61,935 bases of DNA from an uncultured Clostridia bacterium (GCA_947632385.1 CANRPD010000005.1:1-61935); one strand, 5' to 3'. Shown: positions 44,102 through 53,854, counted from the first letter of the stretch. Notes: a model not told the origin generated them from the sequence alone. Program-made: numbers and translations.

Positions 44102-45020
44102 TTGACACAGGAAGTGCAAAAGGCCGGGCCGTGCGCCCGGCGGACCCAGATCGTTTTTTTCGACATTGACGGCACGCTGCTGGACCACGGCCACGGCAGC
44201 GTGATCCCCAGGAGCACCATGGCCTCCCTGAAGGCGCTGCAGCACAAGGGCATCAAGGTCTTTGTGGCCACGGGCGCCGGCTCTGCTGGACCAGGTGTAC
44301 CCCCTCTTCCCCTTTGACGGGTATGTGACCACCAACGGCCAACTGGTATGGGAACGGGGCGGCCGCATGCTGCGGGAGGCGCAGCTGGACCCCCAGGCAG
44401 TGCGCAAACTGGCCAAGTTGGCTTTGCAGGAGGATTTCTCCTGCCAGATCGTGGAGAAGGAGAAGGTCTATCTGGTGAGCCGGACGGAGGACTTCAACCA
44501 CCTCTACGGTATCGTTTTGAAGCTGCCCATGCCTCCCCTGTACGACTGGGACCGGCTGGGAAAGGTGCCGGTGATCCAGTGCCTGGCCCACATGGACGCC
44601 CATGCACTGTCTCTGGCCGAAGCCATCTCCCAGCTGCGGTGTCTGGACACCGGCGACGAGCGATTCGACGTGATCCCTCGGGACGGGGGCAAGGATGTGG
44701 GCGCGGCAGCTGCTGCCGCCGCCTACGGCATTCCCCAAAGGGAGACCCTGTCTTTTGGCGACGGCGACAACGACGTACAGCTGCTCCAGTGGGCCGGTGT
44801 GGGCGTGGCCATGGGCAACGGCAGTCCGCTGTGCCGACAGGCCGCAGATTACATAACCGATGACGTGGGCGAAAACGGCGTGAAAAACGCCCTGGTCCGG
44901 CTGGGCGTGCTGACCGAAGCGGAAGTTCTCAGCCAAATGGAAGAACGGGAAGTGGCTTTACAACGGGGACCGTACAGAGTCCCGGACGAAAAGCCGTCTG
45001 CAGAACAGGAACTGCACTAA
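44102..45020 (+). pseudogene. Cof-type HAD phosphatase gene with a frameshift
   Basis: The first frame has motif I (VFFDIDGTLLD) and KVFVATG up to about 44275, then ends. The next frame carries on without a gap with RAPALLDQVYPLFPFDGYVTTNGQ and runs to 45020 through motif IV (LSFGDGDNDVQLL). Normal text would be VATGRAPALL, so about five bases seem to be missing at 44266-44276; one CGGGC unit of a tandem pair lost by slippage would do it. The likely start is TTG 44102. It is either a recent pseudogene or a sequencing error. Confidence 0.8.
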
Positions 45021-45040
45021 AAACAGCTTTCTCGGGAGCA

Positions 45041-46012
45041 TTACCTCCCCAGTTGCTTCTCCATCTGCACAGGAATCCCCTGGCGGAAGGTGACCGCATA
45101 CCCCGCCGCCTGATACAGGGAAAAAGCGGGTTCCAGGGTGCTTCGGGTCTCGAGAAGGAGCGTATGGTCGTCTTTCGATCGGGCAAAGGCCTCCACCGAC
45201 TGGATCAGCCTTTTGGAAAGGCCCCGGCCCCGGAATTCCGGTACCAGGTAGAGGCGCTTGAGCTCCCCGACCCCCGGCTCCTTTTCCCGATAGGCCACGC
45301 AGCCGATGGGCATTCCCCCGGAAAAGAGGGCCCAGACCCGCTGCAGCTTCTCGTGGAAGCCGTAGGGGGTGTAGAGACCGCTGTCCTCTCTCAGAAAAGC
45401 CTGCATGAAGTCATCGAGGCGGGCAAAGAGTGCAAGGGTCACCGGGTCGGCGGCGTCCACCACCCGCAGGGTGAGATCCCCCTCCTGTTCGGGGCGAACC
45501 AGACCGTAGAGCACCACGTCCTGCCACTGGCCGTTCCGGAAGTACTGGCGCTTCTGCACGCCTTCTTTCTCCATGCCCAGCTTTTCCATCACCCGGCCGG
45601 AGGCAGGGTTGCAGGCGAAATGCCGACCAATGAGCTTGTGCAGGCCCTTCTCCCGGAACACATAGTCCGTGAGCGCCCGGGCGGCTTCCGTAGTATAGCC
45701 CCGGTTCCAATACGCCCGGCCAACCCAGTAGCCGATCTCTCCAAGAAGATGCTTTTTGTGGATGCCCGATATGGAGATGCTGCCCACCACCGCCCCGGTA
45801 TCCTTTTCGGTGATGGCGAGATTGTATTCGATGTCGTTCGCGAACCATTCTGCATGCCTAGGAACCCAGTTCAGGAAATGCTCCGGCGGGTAGGGATGGG
45901 GCATCCCGAGAGTGGTTTTCGCCACCTCCCAGTCGTTGCAGAGCGCCACCACCTGCTCCACGTCCTCTGCCGTAAAGGGCCGGAGGAGGAGTCGTTCGGT
46001 TTCCAAAGTCAC
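45041..46012 (-). CDS. tandem GNAT acetyltransferase (two domains)
   Basis: A 323-aa fusion of two GNAT domains. Residues about 1-170 match the RimJ/RimL type (ETERLLLRPFTAEDVEQV, YWNRGYTTEAARAL, NPASGRVMEKLGM). Residues about 180-323 are a second GNAT domain (RLYLVPEFRGRGLSKRLI). Substrates unknown. Start GTG 46012 follows GAAGGGACC. Confidence 0.9.
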   Translation of the reverse strand: MTLETERLLLRPFTAEDVEQVVALCNDWEVAKTTLGMPHPYPPEHFLNWVPRHAEWFANDIEYNLAITEKDTGAVVGSISISGIHKKHLLGEIGYWVGRAYWNRGYTTEAARALTDYVFREKGLHKLIGRHFACNPASGRVMEKLGMEKEGVQKRQYFRNGQWQDVVLYGLVRPEQEGDLTLRVVDAADPVTLALFARLDDFMQAFLREDSGLYTPYGFHEKLQRVWALFSGGMPIGCVAYREKEPGVGELKRLYLVPEFRGRGLSKRLIQSVEAFARSKDDHTLLLETRSTLEPAFSLYQAAGYAVTFRQGIPVQMEKQLGR

Positions 46013-46033
46013 AGAAGGTCCCTTCTTTCGTTA

Positions 46034-47113
46034 TTATTCGATGAGGGCGGTGACGATGTCGCCCATTTCGGTGCAGGTCACCAGCTTCGCGCCGCAGCCC
46101 TCGGTGTAAATGTCCGCCGTGCGTGCCTGGGCAAGGGCCTTTGCCACCGCTTGCTCGATCCGATCCGCTGCTGCGGCCTCATTCAGAGAATACCGCAGCA
46201 GCATCGCCACGGAGAGGATTGTGGCCAGGGGGTTCGCCTTATTTTGCCCGGCGATGTCCGGCGCAGAGCCGTGGATGGGCTCATAGAGGCCGAAGCCGCT
46301 GTCCCCCAGGCTGGCGGAGGCCAGCATACCGATGGAACCGCTGATCATGGAAGCCTCGTCGGAGAGGATGTCACCGAACAGGTTGGAGGTGACGATCACA
46401 TCGAACTGGCCGGGATTCCGCACCAGCTGCATGGCACAGTTATCCACATACATATGGTTCACCATCACCGTGGGATGGTCCTTCGCCATTTCATCCACGA
46501 TGGAACGCCACAGCCGGGAGGTATCCAGCACGTTGGCCTTGTCCACACTGGTGAGCCGCCCCCGGCGCTTTTCCGCCATCTCAAAAGCGGTCTGCACGAT
46601 GCGCCGGATCTCGTGCTCGGCGTAACGTTCGGTGTCCCAGGCAAAGCGTTCGCCGTTTTCCGTTCCGGTGGACCGCTCGCCGAAGTAGATGCCCCCGGTG
46701 AGCTCCCGCACCACCAGCAGATCCAGATCCCCGCCGATGATCTCGGACTTTAAGGGAGAAGCCGCCCGCAGGGGCCCAAAGATCACCGCCGGGCGCAGGT
46801 TCGCATAGAGACCCAGGGCCTTGCGGATGCCCAGCAGGCCCTTTTCGGGCCGGTTACTCCCCGGCTGGCTGTCCCATTGGGGACCGCCCACCGCCCCCAA
46901 CAGCACGGCGTCCGACGCCTTGCAAACAGCGATGGTCTCCTCGGGCAGCGGCACTCCGGTCTCGTCAATGGCCGCCCCGCCCAGGAGGGCCGGGGTCAGC
47001 GTGACCTCAAAGCCGCAGACGGCGGCGGTCTTTTCCAGCACCTTGACGGCCTCGTTGACGATCTCCGGGCCGATGCCGTCTCCACGGAGGACGGCGATGC
47101 GATAGGTTTTCAT
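46034..47113 (-). CDS. leuB: 3-isopropylmalate dehydrogenase
   Basis: Third step of leucine synthesis, oxidising and decarboxylating 3-isopropylmalate with [21 protein letters not shown] and the C-terminal [21 protein letters not shown] are the family marks. Length (359 aa) is normal. ATG 47113 follows GAAAGGAAG. It follows leuA at 67 nt. leuC and leuD are not in the window. Confidence 0.97.
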   Translation of the reverse strand: MKTYRIAVLRGDGIGPEIVNEAVKVLEKTAAVCGFEVTLTPALLGGAAIDETGVPLPEETIAVCKASDAVLLGAVGGPQWDSQPGSNRPEKGLLGIRKALGLYANLRPAVIFGPLRAASPLKSEIIGGDLDLLVVRELTGGIYFGERSTGTENGERFAWDTERYAEHEIRRIVQTAFEMAEKRRGRLTSVDKANVLDTSRLWRSIVDEMAKDHPTVMVNHMYVDNCAMQLVRNPGQFDVIVTSNLFGDILSDEASMISGSIGMLASASLGDSGFGLYEPIHGSAPDIAGQNKANPLATILSVAMLLRYSLNEAAAADRIEQAVAKALAQARTADIYTEGCGAKLVTCTEMGDIVTALIE

Positions 47114-47179
47114 AGGGGTCTTCCTTTCGATGGTTTTTGTCTCGACGCAGCTGAACGAACGGTTTGCAGCTCGGACGGG

Positions 47180-48874
47180 TCAATGGGTACGCGCATGCTG
47201 CCCGCTGGCGCGGTTGATGGCGCAGATGATGCCCTTGACGGTGGCGATGCTGATGTTGCTGTCCATGCCCACGCCGAAGACGATCTCGCCGTTGTGGCGC
47301 AGCTGGATGTAGGACACCGCCCGGGAATCGGAACCGCCGGAGACGGCATGCTCATTGTAGGAAACGAAGTCGTAGCCCGTGATGCCCACCGCGCCCAAGG
47401 CGTTGTAGAAGGCATCGATGGGGCCGTTGCCCCGGCCGGAAAGCTGCCGGGTCTCGTGGTCGAACCGGAGGGTCCCTTCAAAGTGGGCCACCACGCCCTC
47501 CCCCTCATCCTCGGTGAAGATCCGGTAGGTGAGCAGGTGGTACGGGCCAGCCACTTCCAGATATTCCTGGCGGAAAAGGTCAAACACCTCGGCGGGCGTG
47601 ATCTCCCGACCCAAACGGTCGCAGGCCTGCTTGACGATGCGCCCAAACTCCGGGTGCATGGCCTTGGGCAGCTGATACCCAAAGGATTGCTGCATGACGA
47701 AGGCGGCGCCCCCCTTGCCGGACTGGCTGTTGATGCGGATGATCGGCTCGTACTGCCGGCCCAGGTCGGAAGGATCGATGGGCAGATACGGGACCTCCCA
47801 GTAGGGAGAATGCTCCCGTGCCATGAAGTTCACGCCCTTGTTGATGGCGTCCTGGTGAGAACCGGAGAAGGCGGTGAAGACCAGCTCACCGGCATAGGGA
47901 TGCCGGGGATGCACTTTCATCTGGGTGCATTCCTCATAGACCTCCTTGATGTGGTTCATGTGGGAGAAATCCAGCTGGGGGTCCACGCCCTGGGAATAGA
48001 GATTCAGTGCCAGGTTCATGATATCCACATTGCCGGTGCGTTCGCCGTTGCCGAAGAGGGTCCCCTCCACCCGTTCGGCGCCGGCCATGACGGCGAGCTC
48101 GGTGGCGGCGATCCCGCAGCCCCGGTCGTTGTGGGGATGGACGCTGATCACCGCGCTGTCCCGATGCTTCATATGGCGGATGCAGTACTCCACCTGGTCG
48201 GCATAGGTGTTGGGGGTGCTCATTTCCACCGTGTTGGGCAGGTTGATGATGACCTTGTTGTCCGGAGAAGCTCCCAGCTCCTCCAGGACCCGGTCACAGA
48301 TCCACACGGAGTTTTCCACCTCGGTGCCGGAAAAACTCTCCGGAGAGTACTCATAGCGGATGTGGATATCGCTGGTGCGCTGCATCTCCTCGGTGAGGCG
48401 ACGGATCAGCCGGGCACCCTCCACCGCGATGTCGATGACGCCCTGCATATCGGTGTTGAAGACCACCTTGCGCTGGAGCGTCGAGGTGGAATTGTAGAAA
48501 TGGACGATGACATTTTTGGCGCCCTCAATGGCTTCAAAGGTCCGGCGGATCAGGTGCTCCCGCGCCTGGACCAAGACTTGCACCGTCACATCGTCGGGAA
48601 TCAGGTCGCGCTCGATCAGCGCCCGCAGGATCTCGTATTCTATCTCGGAAGCGGAGGGGAATCCCACCTCGATCTCTTTGAACCCGATCTCGCAGAGCAT
48701 GTGGAAAAACTCCAGCTTCTGCTCCAGATTCATGGGATTGACCAACGCCTGGTTGCCGTCCCGCAGATCCACGCTGCACCAAACCGGCGCCTGGGTGATC
48801 ACCTGGTCCGGCCAGGTGCGCTCCCGGTAATGAATGGGTTCAAACGGCTTGTACTTTTTGTAGCCCTCTCGCAT
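47180..48874 (-). CDS. leuA: 2-isopropylmalate synthase
   Basis: First committed step of leucine synthesis, condensing acetyl-CoA with 2-oxoisovalerate. The 564-aa product is the long (yeast-like) form. The catalytic barrel has SVDLRDGNQALVNPM, HPHNDRGCG and GNGERTGNVD; the C-terminal LeuA dimer domain binds leucine for feedback inhibition. It is under a leucine T-box and is followed by leuB. Confidence 0.97.
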   Translation of the reverse strand: MREGYKKYKPFEPIHYRERTWPDQVITQAPVWCSVDLRDGNQALVNPMNLEQKLEFFHMLCEIGFKEIEVGFPSASEIEYEILRALIERDLIPDDVTVQVLVQAREHLIRRTFEAIEGAKNVIVHFYNSTSTLQRKVVFNTDMQGVIDIAVEGARLIRRLTEEMQRTSDIHIRYEYSPESFSGTEVENSVWICDRVLEELGASPDNKVIINLPNTVEMSTPNTYADQVEYCIRHMKHRDSAVISVHPHNDRGCGIAATELAVMAGAERVEGTLFGNGERTGNVDIMNLALNLYSQGVDPQLDFSHMNHIKEVYEECTQMKVHPRHPYAGELVFTAFSGSHQDAINKGVNFMAREHSPYWEVPYLPIDPSDLGRQYEPIIRINSQSGKGGAAFVMQQSFGYQLPKAMHPEFGRIVKQACDRLGREITPAEVFDLFRQEYLEVAGPYHLLTYRIFTEDEGEGVVAHFEGTLRFDHETRQLSGRGNGPIDAFYNALGAVGITGYDFVSYNEHAVSGGSDSRAVSYIQLRHNGEIVFGVGMDSNISIATVKGIICAINRASGQHARTH

Positions 48875-48933
48875 ATCGAACGACCTCTTTCACTGATGTT
48901 TTTCTCCCGCAGGACGTGTGCCCGAAGAAACAA

Positions 48934-49195
48934 AAGCCCCGGACACGAAAATGTGCTTTCGTGTCCGGGGCGCAAAGCCAAAACGCGGTACCACCCGGCT
49001 TTCGGCGGAAGACCCGCCCTCTTTGGCGATTAACGCCGCCGCACGTCTCTCCTTAAACGCATATGCCTTCGGGAGAGCGACTCAGGGATGAGCTATCCAC
49101 GCCGGAGATCGGTCCGCTTGCACCCCACACGGACTCTCTGAAACGATCTGGACCGGCGTCTTATTCCCGTCACAGTCTTTATCCTTGGTTCGTAC
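48934..49195 (-). promoter_or_regulatory. T-box leader with leucine (CUC) specifier
   Basis: The minus strand holds a stem I with the specifier region GATCTC, where CUC (49107-49105) is a leucine codon in the loop above the basal stem; then the T-box GGGTGGTACCGCG (near 48985-48997) and a terminator hairpin (48934-48971) followed by TTTTG. Uncharged tRNA-Leu would keep leuA-leuB on. Confidence 0.95.
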
Positions 49196-49200
49196 CGCAA

Positions 49201-49229
49201 ATTATAGGCGGAAAGTTTCATTTTGTCAA
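49201..49229 (-). promoter_or_regulatory. promoter of the leuA T-box unit
   Basis: Perfect TTGACA (49229-49224), 17-nt spacer, perfect TATAAT (49206-49201). The -35 overlaps the stop codon of the preceding gene. Confidence 0.9.
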
Positions 49230-49507
49230 GCCTGATTTTTTGCCGTCTCCGGCAGGGCATCCACAGGAGCCTGTTCCGGCGGCGCATATTTTTCCCAGTG
49301 GAACACGGTCTTGCGGGTCCCGTCCGTGAATACATACGTGTACACCAGCATACCGTGATCTTTTTGGTACACAGACCCGCCGTTATAATCCTCCGTGATG
49401 CGCACCAGAGGCCGGTTATTCATCAGCTTGGCCTGCGCGGTATCCAGCAGCAACGCGCAAAGACAGACCGCCAGCACCGCCAAAACGGTTTTCCACGTTC
49501 GACTCAT
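49226..49507 (-). CDS. small secreted or membrane-anchored protein
   Basis: A 93-aa protein with a signal peptide or anchor (residues about 6-26) and a beta-rich outside domain (TEDYNGGSVYQKDHGMLVYTYVFTDGTRKTVFHWEKY). No family recognised. ATG 49507 overlaps the end of the phosphatase-like gene by 4 nt (ATGA), so the two are coupled. Confidence 0.7.
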   Translation of the reverse strand: MSRTWKTVLAVLAVCLCALLLDTAQAKLMNNRPLVRITEDYNGGSVYQKDHGMLVYTYVFTDGTRKTVFHWEKYAPPEQAPVDALPETAKNQA

Positions 49508-50214
49508 GCTTTTTTCTCTCCTTCCGTTGATGTTCCGTATGCCCGATCGGCTGCCTCCCGGGCGAGATCCACCAAATAGTGATCCGGATGGTCTCCACCC
49601 TCGCCCCCCGGCAGCTGCGCAAAGACCTCCATCACCTGAGAGCGCATCCAGAGGCCCGGCGTGATGCGTACGGAGTAGCCGCAGCCGGGATCGCACATCC
49701 AGTCCAGCGGGCCGGCCTTTGGCAGCCCGTAGGCCGCCAGCAGCGAGGTGATCACCCCCGCATGGGTCACCAATACCGCCTGTGTCTCACCACGGACCAT
49801 CAAATTCTGTACCAGCATCTCAAAGCCCATGCAGACCCGCCGGACAAACACCGGACTGCTCTCCCCGTTGGGCGGGGCAGTCTGTCCCCCTGCCTGGAGC
49901 CACTCCAGGAAGCCCGGCTGATCCCGCAGCTCCCCGGCGGTCTTGTTTTCCCAGTCCCCAAAGTCGCATTCTGCCATCTCCAGGATGACTTCGGGATCCG
50001 CCTGGGGATAGAGGAGCTTCAGGGTATCCACGCAGCGGGTGGAAGGGCTGGCAAAAAATGCCTCGGCAGAGGGATAGCCGTATTTTTGCTTGAGCTCCAG
50101 CAGCCTGGGGATGGTCTCCATGGCCAAAGGGGATTCGGTCCGTCCGATGTATCGGCCCTGTAGGTTCCCCTCACAGGGCATGTTGCGGATGAGATGGATG
50201 ACATAGGATTTCAT
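49504..50214 (-). CDS. histidine phosphatase-like protein lacking the catalytic His
   Basis: A 236-aa protein of the histidine phosphatase superfamily (VIHLIRNMPCEGNLQGRYIGRT). The nucleophile His of RHG is Asn (R10-N11-M12). Other active-site parts remain: R60 in SPSTRCVD, E82 in MAECDFGDWE, and H151 in VTHAG. The His codon CAC becomes AAC by one change. So it may be inactive, or have another job such as ligand binding. ATG 50214 is chosen; coupled with the small protein downstream. Confidence 0.85.
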   Translation of the reverse strand: MKSYVIHLIRNMPCEGNLQGRYIGRTESPLAMETIPRLLELKQKYGYPSAEAFFASPSTRCVDTLKLLYPQADPEVILEMAECDFGDWENKTAGELRDQPGFLEWLQAGGQTAPPNGESSPVFVRRVCMGFEMLVQNLMVRGETQAVLVTHAGVITSLLAAYGLPKAGPLDWMCDPGCGYSVRITPGLWMRSQVMEVFAQLPGGEGGDHPDHYLVDLAREAADRAYGTSTEGEKKA

Positions 50215-50221
50215 AAAGACC

Positions 50222-50554
50222 TCACTTGCGCAGGAATACGCTGTCGCCGTCGCCTTCCCCCGATTCATCGGTCACATACCGTTCCACCTGCATGTGCAGG
50301 TCGTACCGATCCCGCAGCTGGGCGATCTCCGCCATGACGGGAGAAGCGTGGTGGACATCCAGGGCATACTGATCTGCCCAAGCATCGATGAGCAGCACCG
50401 TGTCGGGATCCTCCAGCGGGGTAAAATACTGGTAGCGCAGATTGCCCGCCTCGGCGCGAATAGCGGCAACTCGCCCGCTTTCCGTCATTTCACGGGCAAA
50501 TGCTGCTGCCTTTCCCGGCGCACCGGAATAAAAGATGTGGATGGTGATGGGCAT
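50222..50554 (-). CDS. antibiotic biosynthesis monooxygenase-fold (ABM) protein
   Basis: A 110-aa protein with the ABM ferredoxin-like fold (ITIHIFYSG...EMTESGRVAAIRAEAGNLRYQYFTPLEDPDTVLLIDAWADQYALDVHHAS). Often annotated as putative quinol monooxygenase; the role is not known. ATG 50554 follows GAAAGGAG. It heads the unit ABM - phosphatase-like - small protein. A TTGACG-18-TATACT promoter (50619-50590) lies upstream. Confidence 0.8.
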   Translation of the reverse strand: MPITIHIFYSGAPGKAAAFAREMTESGRVAAIRAEAGNLRYQYFTPLEDPDTVLLIDAWADQYALDVHHASPVMAEIAQLRDRYDLHMQVERYVTDESGEGDGDSVFLRK

Positions 50555-50589
50555 GGGAGGGCTCCTTTCCGCACCTGTCTTTTGAAGAA

Positions 50590-50619
50590 AGTATACACCC
50601 AAAACGAGGTCTGCGTCAA
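50590..50619 (-). promoter_or_regulatory. promoter of the ABM-phosphatase-like unit
   Basis: TTGACG (50619-50614), 18-nt spacer, TATACT (50595-50590) on the minus strand. Confidence 0.65.
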
Positions 50620-50687
50620 GGACAGTGTCCCCTTTCTTCGGGTGGAGATGTTCTGGACCGGCTGGGAAAGTCAAATTGAAAAAAAGA

Positions 50688-50716
50688 TGGACGTTTTCCG
50701 GGAAATGTGGTAGAAT
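50688..50716 (+). promoter_or_regulatory. promoter of the asnB-ligase-racemase-asnB operon
   Basis: TGGACG (50688-50693), 17-nt spacer, TAGAAT (50711-50716), preceded by TGTGG. The segment ACGTTTTCCGGGAAATGT (50691-50708) is an inverted repeat with two G-T pairs, in the same register as the perfect ones. Confidence 0.65.
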
Positions 50717-50775
50717 AATAGGCTGATGGGGTGTGCGCAGGCGAGAGCTCCCCGGAAAGGCAGGTACACGAGTTT

Positions 50776-52617
50776 ATGTGCGGTTTTGTTGGGTTTACCG
50801 GACAAGAGCAAAAAGAGGGCGTCCTGAAAGCAATGACCGACGCCATTGCCCACCGCGGCCCGGACGACGCAGACTACTACGCCGACAGCGGCATTTCTTT
50901 GGGATTCAGACGGCTGTCCATCATCGATCTGGCGGGCGGCCGCCAACCCATCCTTAACGAAGACGGCACCAAGGTGCTGGTCTTCAACGGGGAAATATAC
51001 AACTTTCAGTCCATTCGAGAGGACCTTCTGGCCGCCGGTCATGTGTTCAAGACCCGGGCCGACTCGGAAGTGCTGCTCCACGGGTATGAGGAATACGGGA
51101 CCGACCTGCTCAACCGGCTTCGCGGCATGTTCGCCTTCGTGATCTGGGATAAGGAAAAGCAGGAGCTGTTCGGCGCCCGGGACTTTTTCGGCATCAAGCC
51201 CCTTTATTATGCCCAGATGGGCGGCACCTTCCTGTTCGGGTCCGAGATCAAGGCGTTTCTCCATCACCCGGATTTCAAGAAAGAGCTGAACACCCGGGCC
51301 CTGGAAAATTATCTCTCCTTCCAGTATTCTCCCGGACCAGAGACCTTCTTCAAAAACGTTTACAAGCTGCCCCCCGCCCACTACTTCACCTATCGGGACG
51401 GGAAGATGGAGATCACTCGGTACTGGCTGCCCACCTTCCATGCCGAAGAGGACAAGCCGTTGGAGTATTGGGTAGATGCCATTGAAAAGACCTTTGACGA
51501 CTCTGTGGAGGCCCACAAAATCAGCGATGTGGAGGTGGGTTCGTTCCTGTCCTCCGGGGTGGATTCCAGCTATGTGGCCTGTTCTGCCGACGTGGACAAG
51601 ACCTTCACCGTGGGCTTTGACAACGGGACCCAGTACAACGAGATCAGCTACGCCGAGGAGCTCTCCAAGCTCATCCCGGTGAAGAACATCAGCAAAGTCA
51701 TCACCCCCGAGGAGTTTTGGGGCAACTTTGCGAAGATCCAGTATCACATGGACGAGCCGCTGGCGGATCCCTCCGCTGTGGCCCTGTACTTCGTTTGCAA
51801 CACCGCTGCCAAGTATCTGAAGGTGGTGCTCTCCGGCGAAGGCGCCGACGAGATCTTCGGCGGGTACAATATTTACAAAGAGCCGCTGGAACTGCCCTGG
51901 TACGATCGGATCCCCTTCCCGATCCGGCGATTCATCGGCAAGGTGGCCTCTCTGCTGCCCGCGCATCGGGGGCTCAATTTCCTGGTACGCAGAGGCAAGC
52001 GCCTGGAAGAACGGTTTATTGGAAATGCCTATATGTTTACCCAAAAGGAGCGCCGGGCTATCTTAAAAATTCCCTCGGAGGTGCCTGCTCCCGAAGTGCT
52101 TACCCGGCCCTATTATGAGATGGTCCGGGACAAGGACGCCGTCACCAAAATGCAGTTTGTCGACCTCAATATGTGGATGGTGGGCGATATCCTCTTAAAG
52201 GCCGACAAGATGAGCATGGCCAATTCCCTGGAGCTGCGCGTACCCTTCCTGGATAAGGAGATCATGGCGCTGGCAGGCCGCATTCCCCTGAAATACCGGG
52301 TGAACAGCGAGAACACCAAATATGCCATGCGTCAGGCGGCCGCCCGGCGGATGCCGGAAAAGTGGAGCGGCAAAAAGAAGCTGGGTTTCCCGGTGCCCAC
52401 CCGGGTCTGGCTGAAGGAAGATAAGTATTACGGCATCGTCCGGGAAGCGTTTGAGAGTCCGGCCGCACAGCGATTCTTCCACACGGAAAAGCTGATCAAA
52501 CTGCTGGATGACCACCGAGCCGGCAGGGCAGACAACAGCCGCCGGGTCTGGACGGTGTACACGTTCCTGGTCTGGTACGGCGAATTTTTCAAGGAGGAAA
52601 CGACCCATGCGAACTGA
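50776..52617 (+). CDS. asnB: glutamine-dependent asparagine synthetase-like amidotransferase (copy 1)
   Basis: A 613-aa AsnB-type enzyme. The N-terminal class II glutaminase has Cys2 (MCGFVGF), RRLSIID and NGEIYN; the C-terminal ATP-pyrophosphatase domain has FLSSGVDSSYV and SGEGADEIFGG. AsnB paralogs can amidate other carboxylates, including D-Asp or mDAP in peptidoglycan (AsnH, LtsA). Context favours such a role. ATG 50776 begins directly with the nucleophile Cys. The ATP-grasp gene overlaps its end by 11 nt. Confidence 0.92.
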   Translation: MCGFVGFTGQEQKEGVLKAMTDAIAHRGPDDADYYADSGISLGFRRLSIIDLAGGRQPILNEDGTKVLVFNGEIYNFQSIREDLLAAGHVFKTRADSEVLLHGYEEYGTDLLNRLRGMFAFVIWDKEKQELFGARDFFGIKPLYYAQMGGTFLFGSEIKAFLHHPDFKKELNTRALENYLSFQYSPGPETFFKNVYKLPPAHYFTYRDGKMEITRYWLPTFHAEEDKPLEYWVDAIEKTFDDSVEAHKISDVEVGSFLSSGVDSSYVACSADVDKTFTVGFDNGTQYNEISYAEELSKLIPVKNISKVITPEEFWGNFAKIQYHMDEPLADPSAVALYFVCNTAAKYLKVVLSGEGADEIFGGYNIYKEPLELPWYDRIPFPIRRFIGKVASLLPAHRGLNFLVRRGKRLEERFIGNAYMFTQKERRAILKIPSEVPAPEVLTRPYYEMVRDKDAVTKMQFVDLNMWMVGDILLKADKMSMANSLELRVPFLDKEIMALAGRIPLKYRVNSENTKYAMRQAAARRMPEKWSGKKKLGFPVPTRVWLKEDKYYGIVREAFESPAAQRFFHTEKLIKLLDDHRAGRADNSRRVWTVYTFLVWYGEFFKEETTHAN

Positions 52618-53836
52618 TTTTGTCCCCGTGCTGCTGGGCAGTGACATCAATGTATACGGCATGGCCCGGTCCTTCCACGAGGCGTATGGGATCCCGTCGG
52701 TGGCCATCGGAAAAGGCGTTCTGGGTCCCTGCACAGCCAGCTCTATCGTGCATGTAGAGGTGGTGGAACCCCGACTGGAAGAGGACGCAGTCTTTGTGCA
52801 GACACTGCTGGATTTTGCCGCCCGGTATCGGGACTCGAATCAAAAGCTTTTGCTGGTCCCCTGCGGAGACAACTATGCCAAGCTGGTGGTACGCAATCAG
52901 GACGCCCTGCGGGGGACATACGCTTTCTCCTGCTCGACCCCGGAGCTGATGAATCAGCTGACCGACAAGGAGACCTTCTACCGCGTGCTGGACCGTCACG
53001 GGATCCACTATCCCAAGACCACCACCTGCTCTTTTGAAGGCCATAAGGACCTGCAGCTGCCCTTCGATTTTCCCATTGTGATCAAGCCCTCCAATTCCGT
53101 GGCCTACTGGAACTGTAAATTTCCCCACAAGAAGAAGGTCTTTGTCGCCCAAAGCCGGGGCGAAATGGAGGCGATTCTGACGGCGATCTATTCCTCCAGC
53201 TACAAAGATCATCTGATCCTCCAGGAATACATCCCCGGGGATGACAGCGCCATGCGGGTAATGAACTGCTACTGCGGCCAAGACCGCAAGGTGAAGCTCA
53301 TCTCCCTGGGACATGCGCTGCTGGAGGAACATTCCCCGGAGGGCATCGGCAGCTATGCCGCCATCATCAGCGACCGGGACGACCGCATCGGCGATATGAT
53401 CCGGGATTTTCTGGAAGACGTGGGCTATGTGGGCTTTGCCAATTTCGATATGAAATATGACTGCCGGGACGGCCAGTACAAGCTGTTTGAAATGAATCCC
53501 CGACAGGGGCGCAGCAGCTATTTTACCACCGCAGCTGGGTATAACCTGGCCCAGTGGCTGGTGGAGGATGTTCTGGACAGGAAGAATCTGCCCTGCACCG
53601 TGGCGGAAAATCGGGTGCTTTGGAGTCTGATCCCCAAGGGCATTCTCTATCGCTATGTGTCCGATCCCACGCTGAAAAAAGAGGCTAAGGCGCTCATTCA
53701 GGCTGGAAAATACCGGCAGTGCTATTACTATGAGGGGGACCGGTCCTTCAAGCGCTGGATGCATTATCGGCGCAATCAGCTCAACTATTACAGCAAGTAC
53801 AGACGCTATTTCGGAAACAAGGGCCTCACCGACTGA
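52607..53836 (+). CDS. ATP-grasp carboxylate-amine ligase (D-aspartate ligase-like)
   Basis: A 409-aa ATP-grasp enzyme. FDFPIVIKPSNSVAYW, LILQEYIPGDDSAMRV and MKYDCRDGQYKLFEMNPRQGRSS are the ATP-grasp strands and metal-binding residues. It lies between an amidotransferase and an Asp/Glu racemase, the arrangement of D-aspartate ligase genes (AslA/Aslfm), which add D-Asp to the stem-peptide side chain in lactic bacteria. The assignment comes from context; sequence alone says ATP-grasp ligase. Confidence 0.8.
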   Translation: MRTDFVPVLLGSDINVYGMARSFHEAYGIPSVAIGKGVLGPCTASSIVHVEVVEPRLEEDAVFVQTLLDFAARYRDSNQKLLLVPCGDNYAKLVVRNQDALRGTYAFSCSTPELMNQLTDKETFYRVLDRHGIHYPKTTTCSFEGHKDLQLPFDFPIVIKPSNSVAYWNCKFPHKKKVFVAQSRGEMEAILTAIYSSSYKDHLILQEYIPGDDSAMRVMNCYCGQDRKVKLISLGHALLEEHSPEGIGSYAAIISDRDDRIGDMIRDFLEDVGYVGFANFDMKYDCRDGQYKLFEMNPRQGRSSYFTTAAGYNLAQWLVEDVLDRKNLPCTVAENRVLWSLIPKGILYRYVSDPTLKKEAKALIQAGKYRQCYYYEGDRSFKRWMHYRRNQLNYYSKYRRYFGNKGLTD

Positions 53837-53854
53837 GCCCGGAAAGGAGACGGT

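Noticed and set aside
44102-45020. Programmed frameshift in the HAD gene
   Set aside because: No slippery heptamer or stimulatory structure is seen, and the missing segment is best explained by a 5-bp deletion.
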